Origin: WLMZ01 sp043747765 | GTDB taxonomy: Bacteria; Actinomycetota; Acidimicrobiia; Acidimicrobiales; Ilumatobacteraceae | DNA length: 6,018 bases | Reading direction: 5' to 3' | NCBI GenBank assembly: GCA_043747765.1 | Contig: JAYTOM010000348.1 | Location: forward strand, 1-6,018 | Part shown: positions 1-5,246 of the stretch, piece after piece | How positions within the stretch are numbered: the stretch's first letter is position 1 | Layout: each line of letters begins with the position of its first letter | Position numbers and translations under genes: made by a program | Notes under the pieces: model-generated | The model's database searches: none | The model's input: the letters and a program-made list of their open reading frames with translations, nothing else | Told to the model about the DNA's origin: nothing

Positions 1-41
1 CGAATCCTGCAGGAACTCCGCAGGCGGAGACGCCCGAGAAC

Positions 42-1088
42 ATGACCGCTGCAGTGCTCATCGGACACGGCGGCCCTGAAAATCTCGTCATCCGGCACGA
101 CGCCCCCACGCCAGTTCCGGGCGACGGCGAAGTCCTCGTCCGGGTCGGAGCATGCGGCGTCAACAACACCGACATCAACACTCGCACAGGCTGGTACGGA
201 ACCGATCGAAGTTCAGTCGGAGGAGTTGCGTGGAACGGAGTTCCCGTGTCGCTTCCGAGGATCCAAGGCGCGGACGTCGTCGGAGTTGTCGTCGCGACGA
301 AATCAGCAGAGGATGACCGGCTCATCGGTCGACGCGTTCTCGTTGATCCATGGCTTCGCGACAACGTCAGTGTCGAAGGGGCATTGTCGCCCGAATATCT
401 GGGCAGCGAACGCGACGGTGGATTCGCACAGTTCGTCGCAGTGCCGGCCGCCAATGCGTATCCGATCGAAAGTGGATTCTCCGACATCGAGCTTGCGACC
501 TTTCCTTGTTCGGCATCAACGGCCGAACACATGCTGCAGCGAGCGTCGTTACGCGAAGGCGAAACCGTCATCGTCACCGGCGCGTCCGGCGGTGTTGGCA
601 CGTTCCTGATCCAACTTGCCCGCATGCGCGGGGCGCGGGTCATCGCGCTTGCCTCGACAGACCGGGTCGCCGACGTCGTGGCCCTGGGCGCAGACATGGT
701 CTTCGCGCGGGAGCACGTAGACGATTGGCGCGACCTACTCCCTCTCATCGGCGGCCCCGTCGAAGTGGTCGCTGACGTGGTCGGCGGAGCAGGAAGCTTT
801 CGCTCGGCGCTCGGCGTACTGCAGCGCCGTGGCCGCTATGTCACCGCAGGAGCAATAGGCGGCGCCGAGGTCGAACTCGATCTCCGGACGCTGTACCTCA
901 AGGACCTCACGCTTTCGGGCTGCTCCTTCTACGACGCCGCTCTGTTCGAGCGACTCGTCAGGATCATCGAGGATGAACAGGTCAAGCCTGTGGTTTCGCA
1001 CGTTTTCGCATTGGCACAGATTCACGAGGCACAGGCGCTGCTGCCGCGTCGGGCTCGAGCAGGAAGCATCGTGCTCACCCCAGCGTGA
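42..1088 (+). CDS. MDR-superfamily alcohol dehydrogenase/quinone-reductase-like oxidoreductase
   Basis: A 348-residue cytoplasmic NAD(P)-dependent medium-chain dehydrogenase/reductase; the substrate is unknown. The N-terminal GroES-like domain (about 1-150) begins with the family-typical GHGGPENL stretch and contains ACGVNNTDINTRTGWY (37-52). The Rossmann domain follows, with the nucleotide-binding loop TGASGGVG at 179-186. Cys38 and Cys156 sit where catalytic-zinc ligands occur in classical alcohol dehydrogenases, but the GHE motif is replaced by IQGADVVG (74-81) and there is no four-cysteine structural zinc lobe. It is therefore probably zinc-free or an atypical zinc binder. I recognise a subgroup often annotated 'alcohol dehydrogenase family protein' (VDPWLRD, GSERDGGFA, AELDLRTLYL-like motifs). 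The ATG at 42 matches the family N-terminus; GGAGA at 26-30 is a distant ribosome site. The frame stays open upstream to the window edge, so a longer start cannot be excluded. Length is normal for the family. Confidence 0.95.
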   Translation: MTAAVLIGHGGPENLVIRHDAPTPVPGDGEVLVRVGACGVNNTDINTRTGWYGTDRSSVGGVAWNGVPVSLPRIQGADVVGVVVATKSAEDDRLIGRRVLVDPWLRDNVSVEGALSPEYLGSERDGGFAQFVAVPAANAYPIESGFSDIELATFPCSASTAEHMLQRASLREGETVIVTGASGGVGTFLIQLARMRGARVIALASTDRVADVVALGADMVFAREHVDDWRDLLPLIGGPVEVVADVVGGAGSFRSALGVLQRRGRYVTAGAIGGAEVELDLRTLYLKDLTLSGCSFYDAALFERLVRIIEDEQVKPVVSHVFALAQIHEAQALLPRRARAGSIVLTPA

Positions 1089-1376
1089 GGCCTGACGGTT
1101 CAGTCCGTTTCGGTGTCGGCTCCAGTCGTGGTGTTGTTCGACCCGATATGTGTGGACGAATATGGCAGGCGGTGATCCCTTTCCCAGGCGACGTATCTCC
1201 TTGGTCACGGTTGCCAAGAATATACGCCCTGCCATCGTCCTCCAGATCGTCGGTTGCGTCATTGACCCGTCAGCGCTCATCGACCTCGTCGAGCGAACCG
1301 GGAGAAGTCTGCGGTCACGACGAACTCGGCGTCGACCCACGAGCCCTCCATTGGTGGCCGACCCAGCTCACGGTGG
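1089..1376. other. Convergent intergenic gap, no gene supported
   Basis: This 288-base gap separates the 3' ends of the dehydrogenase (plus strand) and the CBS protein (minus strand). Several short frames on both strands stay open across parts of it, but none has a ribosome site, a recognisable domain or a single frame held across the gap. The only structure I see is a weak inverted repeat, CTTGG (1200-1204) with CCAAG (1214-1218). It has no following T tract, so I do not call a terminator. Confidence 0.5.
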
Positions 1377-1823
1377 TCAGGCGCGTGCTGGAACGGGCGC
1401 ATCGCGTTGGGCGAACAGGATCTCTGCAGTGACGGGACGTGCAAGATCCGTCAGTTGCCGCGAGACGCACACGAGCAGGTCATCGATGCTGATCATGCCG
1501 ACGAAGTGTCCGTCTCGCTCGACCGGAAGCCGGCGAAGACCGTGGGTGCCGAACAATGCGAAGGCCTGATCCAGGTCCGCGGAGGCGGCGATTGTCACCA
1601 CGGGTGTTGTCATCACCGAATCAATCCGAGCGTCGGGTGCCAGATCTCGCGCCAGCACACGTCGGACGAGATCTCGATCGGTCACGAGGCCGATCAGCCG
1701 ATCGCCGTCGACGACGGCCAACGCCCCGATGCCGGCCTCCTCCATGAGGGCAGCCGCATCGCGGATCGTTCGCTCGGGGCCGATTCCGACGCCGGAGCGG
1801 TGCAGAGAATCAATGGTGCGCAT
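1377..1823 (-). CDS. Small protein with two CBS domains
   Basis: A 148-residue soluble protein made almost entirely of a CBS pair (Bateman module). CBS1 spans about 8-60, with GIGALAVVDGDRLIGLVTDRDL (31-52) giving the typical beta-beta-alpha core and the closing TDRD. CBS2 spans about 70-125 and starts MTTPVVTI (71-78), followed by GLRRLPVERDGHFVGMIS (95-112). CBS pairs usually bind adenosine nucleotides and act as energy or redox sensors; no catalytic or transport domain is attached, so it would act in trans. Size and layout resemble mycobacterial Hrp1 (Rv2626c), but I do not see extra cysteines that would support a metal site like that one. The ATG at 1823 is fixed by an AAGGAG ribosome site five bases upstream. 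It lies 18 bases after the DUF1918 stop, so the two are almost certainly co-transcribed. Confidence 0.95.
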   Translation of the reverse strand: MRTIDSLHRSGVGIGPERTIRDAAALMEEAGIGALAVVDGDRLIGLVTDRDLVRRVLARDLAPDARIDSVMTTPVVTIAASADLDQAFALFGTHGLRRLPVERDGHFVGMISIDDLLVCVSRQLTDLARPVTAEILFAQRDAPVPARA

Positions 1824-1828
1824 GAGTG

Positions 1829-1834
1829 CTCCTT
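1829..1834 (-). promoter_or_regulatory. Strong Shine-Dalgarno site for the CBS-domain gene
   Basis: On the minus strand the sequence reads AAGGAG, five bases before the ATG at 1823. This is a near-perfect anti-16S match and fixes the start. It lies in the 18-base gap after the DUF1918 stop codon, which suggests independent re-initiation rather than strict translational coupling. Confidence 0.7.
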
Positions 1835-1841
1835 CAGTTGT

Positions 1842-2042
1842 TCAGTTGACATGGTGTTCGAAGCGCTGGACGCTCGCATCGGAGCCGGGATAAAACCATC
1901 CCTGGTGCCCGTCGTCGCCCCACCGGACGACGTACGGAGGCGCCCCATCGCCACCCCTCACCTCGATGACCTCGCAATCACGGTCAGGCTCACCGACGCG
2001 ATGGCTTCTGACGACGATCCGGTCGCCTACTGATGCGTGCAT
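1842..2042 (-). CDS. DUF1918 domain-containing protein
   Basis: A 66-residue protein that is one complete DUF1918 domain of unknown biochemical function. The family signature is clear: the start MHASVGDRIVV, then VGEPDRDCEVIEVRG (16-30), then GAPPYVVRWGDDGHQGWFYPGSD (33-55). The fold known for a family member (Rv2302) is a small beta barrel, and this protein is rich in predicted beta strands with no membrane segment or signal peptide. The length is slightly short against mycobacterial members of about 80-88 residues; the missing part is the C-terminal tail. The ATG at 2042 matches the conserved MHA start, but only a weak purine stretch (GGGG) lies upstream. It is the first gene of a two-gene operon with the CBS protein. 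Rv0569, another DUF1918 member, belongs to the DosR dormancy regulon, so a stress-linked role is inferred. Confidence 0.93.
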   Translation of the reverse strand: MHASVGDRIVVRSHRVGEPDRDCEVIEVRGGDGAPPYVVRWGDDGHQGWFYPGSDASVQRFEHHVN

Positions 2043-2205
2043 GGTGTGCCCCGTTCGGTCATGACTCCATGATGGGCGCCTGGCTCGACGGTCGGTAGGG
2101 CCAAACGTCCTCGTTGCCGGGCGGCTGTCGGCGCCGTTTCGGCGGGGCGGGCGGGCGGACGGTGGCGACGAGTGCAGCGACGAGGGGCAGGGTGGAGTTT
2201 CGTGG
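2043..2205. other. Gap between transporter gene and DUF1918-CBS pair
   Basis: This 163-base stretch follows the transporter stop and precedes the DUF1918 start, all on the minus strand. It is very rich in G and C. It contains an 8-base palindrome GTCATGAC (2058-2065) and an overlapping inverted repeat TCATG-ACTC-CATGA (2059-2072) just upstream of the DUF1918 start, which could be an operator. It also holds a short hairpin CGCCG-TTT-CGGCG (2132-2144) without a T tract. I see no convincing -10/-35 pair and no DosR-type GGGACT/AGTCCC box. The DUF1918-CBS pair may have its own promoter here or be read through from the transporter. Confidence 0.35.
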
Positions 2206-3246
2206 TCAGTGGGGCAAGACGTGGGTGCCGGCGAGGGCGACCCCGGCGACGAGAATCCACGAGATCAATCCGAGCAGAAGTGGTTTGGCACCGACTTTGC
2301 GGAGACGGGCGAAATGGACGCCGCAGCCGAGACCGAACAGCGCGGCAGCGAGCAGCACGGTTTGGAGCATCTTGATGATATCGAGTCCGCCTGTGGGGAT
2401 GATTGCGGTGGTGCGGATGGCGACCGCGGTGAGGAACCCGATGACGAACAGGGGAACAGCGGGTGGCCGTTCATGTCCGGCCACGGGTGTGCCGCTTCCG
2501 ATCCGGCGGCGGCGGGTCACGCTGAGACCGGCGACGAGTGGTGCGAGAAGGACGACGCGAGTGAGTTTGACGATGACGGCGGCCTGGACGGCTTTGGTTC
2601 CTGCTGGGGTGGCGGCCGCGACAACTTGGCCGAGGTCGTGGACGCTGGCGCCGACCCAGTTGCCGTACGCGGCGCCGTGGAGGCCAACAAGATTTCCGGC
2701 GATCGGGAGGATGAAGATCGCCAGCGTGCCGCACAGGGTGACGAGCGCTATCGAGAACGCGACATCTTCCTCCTCGGCGTCCGCGATTCCTTCGACGGCT
2801 GCGATCGCGGATGCGCCGCAGATCGAGAACCCGGTCGCGACGAGGAGCGACATCCCGTTCGACAAACCGAGCTTGCCTCCGGCCCACCTGGTTCCGAAGA
2901 ACGTTGCTGCGACCGTGACTGCGACGACAGCGAGTCCTGGCCCGCCGAGCGCTTTGAGTTGACCGAGTGAGAGCTGGAACCCGAGGAGCACGACACCGAT
3001 TCGGAGCAGACGTTTCGCAGCGAAGCGGACCCCGGGATGCATCGCTACGGACACCCCGAACGTGTTCGCGACGATTGCACCCAACACGACTGCGACAACG
3101 AGCGGTGACACGACATCGAACAGCTGATGGATCGCGACGGCGACGGCGACCGCGACGCCGGTCATCGCGAGCCCGAGAACCAACCGGCTTGCATTTTCGC
3201 GTCGGGGGATGTTTGTGGCGGTGGTTGGTTGCAACTTTTTGGCCAT
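2206..3246 (-). CDS. YeiH/UPF0324-family membrane transporter (putative sulfate exporter family)
   Basis: A 346-residue integral membrane protein with about ten hydrophobic segments, matching the UPF0324/YeiH family (Pfam Cons_hypoth698), which databases label 'putative sulfate exporter'; the true substrate is poorly established. Diagnostic motifs are RIGVVLLGFQLSL (82-94), GFSICGASAIAAVEG (139-153), WVGASVHDLGQVVAAA (197-212) and VKLTRVVLLAP (226-236), in the expected order. The last large cytoplasmic loop (about 244-264) is rich in arginine, as the positive-inside rule predicts. I chose ATG 3246, preceded by GTGGAG (only two bases between GGAG and ATG). ATG 3291 is in frame and adds 15 residues, but has no ribosome site and would leave only 25 bases before the divergent regulator. 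The gene is intact and of normal family length. Its neighbour across the short divergent gap is a LysR regulator, the usual partner for this family (for example yeiE/yeiH in E. coli). Confidence 0.95.
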   Translation of the reverse strand: MAKKLQPTTATNIPRRENASRLVLGLAMTGVAVAVAVAIHQLFDVVSPLVVAVVLGAIVANTFGVSVAMHPGVRFAAKRLLRIGVVLLGFQLSLGQLKALGGPGLAVVAVTVAATFFGTRWAGGKLGLSNGMSLLVATGFSICGASAIAAVEGIADAEEEDVAFSIALVTLCGTLAIFILPIAGNLVGLHGAAYGNWVGASVHDLGQVVAAATPAGTKAVQAAVIVKLTRVVLLAPLVAGLSVTRRRRIGSGTPVAGHERPPAVPLFVIGFLTAVAIRTTAIIPTGGLDIIKMLQTVLLAAALFGLGCGVHFARLRKVGAKPLLLGLISWILVAGVALAGTHVLPH

Positions 3247-3279
3247 GTCTCCACGATGCGCTCGGACGATCACCCCGAG

Positions 3280-3310
3280 TAGACAGCTCATCGTAGGGTG
3301 GCTCTAATAT
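3280..3310 (+). promoter_or_regulatory. Putative promoter of the LysR gene, leaderless configuration
   Basis: A TAGACA hexamer (3280-3285, five of six matches to TTGACA) is followed after 19 bases by TAATAT (3305-3310, five of six matches to TATAAT). The expected transcription start, about seven bases past the -10, is the A of the ATG at 3317, so the mRNA would have no 5' leader. This agrees with the absence of any Shine-Dalgarno sequence there. The 19-base spacer is longer than the usual 17. A T-N11-A element with TAA/TTA ends (3305-3317) overlaps the -10 and could be a LysR-type half-site for autoregulation; such elements are common by chance. Confidence 0.5.
3290..3295 (-). promoter_or_regulatory. 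Possible -10 element for the transporter gene
   Basis: The minus strand reads TACGAT, which fits the TANNNT actinobacterial -10 pattern. It would start a transcript near 3283 with a leader of about 37 bases before the ATG at 3246. No good -35 is visible. It lies between the -35 and -10 of the opposing LysR promoter, so the two promoters would overlap face to face. This is weak evidence on its own; the position is what makes it plausible. Confidence 0.25.
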
Positions 3311-3316
3311 TTGCTT

Positions 3317-4216
3317 ATGCCCCTGATGCGTGGACTCGAAGACCTCGATGCGTTGGCTATGTTGGTCAGCGTCGTCGAACTCGGCAGCCTGTCGCAGGCG
3401 GGCGCCCGCCACGGCGTCAGCCAGCCAGCTGCGTCTTCACGGCTGGCACGCCTGGAAGCAAAGCTCGGACTTGCCCTGATCGAACGATCTCCGACCGGTT
3501 GTACCCCGACACCGGCCGGGGCGGCCTTGGTGGAATGGTCGCGGGACCTGCTCGCTCACGCCGGACGTATCGACGGTGCCGTCCACGCGTTGAAAGAAAC
3601 CGCCCAGACGGTGTCGCTCGCCGCCAGTTTGACCATCGCCGAGCAGTTGTTGCCCTTCTGGCTCGCCGAACTACGCATCGCCCGCGATGACGTCCGAATC
3701 CGAGTGACTGTCGCCAATTCCGCTGCAGTCGTCGGTCTCGTCCGCGATGGCCACGTCGGCCTCGGATTCATCGAGACAAGCGCTCCCGTCGTTGGGCTCA
3801 ACTCTCGCACAGTCGCAACGGACCGTCTCGTTGTCGTTGTCGGCAGCGGGCACCCGTGGCGACGCCGACGCACCTCGCTGCAACCCGGCCAACTCGCCGA
3901 CACACCGCTGGTGCTGCGCGAACCAGGATCCGGCACACGGGCCACGCTCGAAATGGCCCTCACCAACGTTGGTTGGGTCCTGTGCGAACCCGTGCTCGAG
4001 CTCGCTTCGACCGCCGCTGTGCGCAACGCTGTCGCTGCTGGTGTCGCCCCGACCGTGATCAGCGCTCTCGCTGTCGCCGAAGACGTTGCCGCGGGACGAC
4101 TCCACATCGTGGCCGTCACCGGACTCGACCTCGACCGTCCGTTCCTCGCCGTCTGGAAAGGAACGCCACCCGCGCTGCTCGGTTGGTTGGAACGGATCGC
4201 GGCCCGCAGCACCTGA
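3317..4216 (+). CDS. LysR-type transcriptional regulator
   Basis: A 299-residue DNA-binding regulator. The winged helix-turn-helix spans about residues 8-67, with SLSQAGARHGVSQPAASSRLARLEAKLG (24-51) as recognition region and the usual TPTPAG ending. A linker helix follows (about 68-92), then the periplasmic-binding-protein-like effector domain (about 97-295). The effector domain carries LREPGSGTR (200-208), a motif I associate with the CbbR/CysL/YeiE branch of the family. The gene diverges from a UPF0324 transporter 70 bases away, so the transporter is its likely target, with effector-dependent activation and autorepression as in most such pairs (inference); the effector is not evident, though a sulfur oxyanion or related anion is a fair guess. 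I chose ATG 3317, which sits where a leaderless transcript would start. TTG 3311 and ATG 3326 are in-frame alternatives. Length is typical for the family. Confidence 0.95.
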   Translation: MPLMRGLEDLDALAMLVSVVELGSLSQAGARHGVSQPAASSRLARLEAKLGLALIERSPTGCTPTPAGAALVEWSRDLLAHAGRIDGAVHALKETAQTVSLAASLTIAEQLLPFWLAELRIARDDVRIRVTVANSAAVVGLVRDGHVGLGFIETSAPVVGLNSRTVATDRLVVVVGSGHPWRRRRTSLQPGQLADTPLVLREPGSGTRATLEMALTNVGWVLCEPVLELASTAAVRNAVAAGVAPTVISALAVAEDVAAGRLHIVAVTGLDLDRPFLAVWKGTPPALLGWLERIAARST

Positions 4217-4380
4217 TGCTCGACGGCAGCGACGGCCAATACGCGCCCGTCGGTGACGCCATGTCGACAGGGAGGCTTCGCGTCCACGGTGACGCAGGCC
4301 TGGTCGAGTACTTCCCGGAACCGAAAATTTGCCCGCCCTCACCGGTCGTGCCATGCCGGTGCGGAAGGATTCGTCCATGA
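4216..4380 (+). CDS. Candidate small ORF coupled to both neighbours (hypothetical)
   Basis: A 54-codon frame fills the gap between the LysR and DUF1003 genes. Its ATG (4216-4218) shares one base with the LysR stop (TGATG), and its TGA (4378-4380) overlaps the DUF1003 ATG as ATGA. Such overlaps are typical of translationally coupled genes. The first ~36 codons mostly end in G or C (for example GDAMSTGRLRVHGDAGLVEYF), as in real genes of this window. The last third is less convincing: it overlaps the DUF1003 ribosome site and encodes a tail rich in proline and cysteine (Cys39, Cys47, Cys49). No ribosome site of its own is close. I recognise no family. It could equally be an untranslated spacer that happens to be open. 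Confidence 0.35.
   Translation: MLDGSDGQYAPVGDAMSTGRLRVHGDAGLVEYFPEPKICPPSPVVPCRCGRIRP
4363..4369 (+). promoter_or_regulatory. Shine-Dalgarno site deciding the DUF1003 start
   Basis: GGAAGGA lies seven bases before the ATG at 4377. This favours that ATG over the in-frame upstream TTG at 4329, which has no such site. Confidence 0.65.
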
Positions 4381-4847
4381 CATCAGATGACGTATCAGCG
4401 ACACATCCACCTTCGAGCGCCCGCGCGCTCGCAATGCATCCGGCCTGGCGATCCGTGCGCGAACAACGCGCCGCCAACGTGCAATTGCGAGTCGCAGATG
4501 CGATCACGAAGTTCGCCGGCTCGATGAAGTTCGTCTACATCCACGCAGTCGTGTTCGCCGCCTGGATGCTCATCGTCGAGAAGAGCCCGTGGCCGACGCT
4601 GACCCTTGTCGTGTCGTTGGAAGCCATCTTCTTGTCGACGTTCGTGATGATCGGGCAGAACCGTCAGGGCGAATACGCCCAGAAGAAGGCCGACCACGAC
4701 TTCAACGAACAGGAACACGAGCTGCACGTCAACACCGACCTCACCAAGCAGATCCACCAACTCTCGACCGAGATGCACGCCCTCCTGATCAGCGTCGGCG
4801 CCGCTCGTTCTCAGGACGCCGACGAGACCACACCCCGCCACGACTGA
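4377..4847 (+). CDS. DUF1003 two-helix membrane protein
   Basis: A 156-residue inner-membrane protein of family DUF1003, of unknown function. The hallmark core is clear: DAITKFAGSMKFVYIHAVVFAAW (41-63) leads into the first membrane helix (about 51-68). A short PWP turn follows, then the second helix with LTLVVSLEAIFLSTFVMIGQNRQ (75-97). The C-terminal part (about 98-140) is charged and helical (HDFNEQEHELHV, LTKQIHQLSTEMHALL), likely a cytoplasmic coiled coil, as in other members. The N-terminal 40 residues include conserved-looking HPAWR and RAANVQLRVADAI. The start at 4377 is set by GGAAGGA seven bases upstream. It is the last gene of a possible plus-strand LysR/small-ORF/DUF1003 transcription unit and converges on the genes to the right. 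Nothing in the sequence ties its role to the transporter upstream. Confidence 0.93.
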   Translation: MTSDDVSATHPPSSARALAMHPAWRSVREQRAANVQLRVADAITKFAGSMKFVYIHAVVFAAWMLIVEKSPWPTLTLVVSLEAIFLSTFVMIGQNRQGEYAQKKADHDFNEQEHELHVNTDLTKQIHQLSTEMHALLISVGAARSQDADETTPRHD

Positions 4848-5042
4848 CCGAGACGCGCAAACCCGAGGAACCGCCGAGTGGAACAGAACAACACGTTTGC
4901 CCGGCACCACCCGCACAGGGTGAGCGGCAGTCTCAACCTCGGTGTCGCCGGTCGTACCGCCGTCTTGAGTGCGACGCACTGTGCCAAGACCAGGGTGGCG
5001 CGACCGCGTCTTTCTGCTTGGCGGAGCGCGACGGTCGCGATG
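4848..5042. other. Convergent gap, no gene supported
   Basis: This 195-base stretch lies between the stop of the DUF1003 gene and the stop of the propeller remnant. A 67-codon plus-strand frame from GTG 4878 crosses it, but it has no ribosome site, no domain and runs antisense into the propeller remnant. The hairpin at 4962-4990 is the one structured element. Confidence 0.5.
4962..4990. terminator. Hairpin between convergent genes, possible bidirectional terminator
   Basis: An outer stem GTCTTG (4962-4967) pairs with CAAGAC (4985-4990). Inside it, AGTGCG-A-CGCACT (4968-4980) is a perfect 13-base interrupted palindrome, followed by a four-base bulge GTGC. The total is up to 11-12 base pairs in 29 bases, located in the gap between two convergent transcription units. 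No T run follows on either strand, so it would be a non-canonical terminator of the kind common in actinobacteria, or simply an RNA-stabilising stem or protein site. Confidence 0.4.
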
Positions 5043-5246
5043 TCAGCTGGCGGCGAATGCGGTGAGCGTGGCGTTGGATGATCCGATGTAGAGCGTGCCG
5101 TTCGCGCCGAGCGCCGGGTACGAGTCGACGGCCCCGCCGATGTCGTGGTCGAAGCGGATGAAGCCGTTGTTGCCGACGCCGAAGACGTGGCCTGATCGCG
5201 TTCCGTAGTAGGCCGCACCAGTCGAGTCGATCGCGCGGATATTCAC
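5043..5246 (-). pseudogene. C-terminal remnant of a PQQ-like beta-propeller protein
   Basis: The 67 codons encode two successive propeller-blade units: AAYYGTRSGHVFGV and, after DSYPALGANG, GTLYIGSSNATLTAF. The pattern (Y-x-G-T/S-x-S/N-G-x-L/V-x-A/G-F/V, with SxPALGxxGTLY between blades) is typical of PQQ-like/YVTN-type repeat proteins, which normally carry six to eight blades over 300 residues or more. Here the frame is closed by a TGA at 5250-5252, immediately upstream of a GTG at 5246 with no ribosome site, so the rest of the protein is missing. A truncated gene is the simplest reading. A short expressed protein is possible but could not form a propeller alone. It lies downstream of the GNAT gene on the same strand. 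Confidence 0.5.

Noticed and set aside
735..1340. A 201-codon minus-strand frame across the end of the dehydrogenase and the following gap.
   Set aside because: Most of it is antisense to the dehydrogenase. The rest has no motif or ribosome site.
1150..1569. A 139-codon plus-strand frame in the gap after the dehydrogenase.
   Set aside because: About half runs antisense through the CBS gene. The first half reads plausibly for about 30 residues but has no start signal or family.
2132..2144. CGCCG-TTT-CGGCG hairpin downstream of the transporter gene as a terminator.
   Set aside because: The stem is only five base pairs with a three-base loop and no T tract. Such stems are frequent in DNA this rich in G and C.
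2043..2205. A DosR (dormancy regulator) binding box upstream of the DUF1918-CBS operon.
   Set aside because: I looked for GGGACT and AGTCCC half-sites because both families have DosR-regulon members, and found none in the gap.
2209..2970. A 253-codon plus-strand frame opposite the transporter gene.
   Set aside because: It is an antisense shadow of the UPF0324 gene: extremely rich in D, E, G and R, with no domain or ribosome site, while the opposite strand holds all the family motifs.
2471..3412. A 313-codon minus-strand frame across the transporter and its upstream region.
   Set aside because: It is out-of-frame shadow of the transporter, dominated by arginine, and runs across the promoter gap into the LysR gene.
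3671..4507. A 278-codon minus-strand frame opposite LysR and DUF1003.
   Set aside because: The LysR helix-turn-helix and effector motifs on the plus strand explain this DNA. The antisense product has no recognisable domain.
4395..4979. A 194-codon minus-strand frame opposite DUF1003.
   Set aside because: It is the antisense of a clear DUF1003 membrane protein, and its length follows from high GC content.
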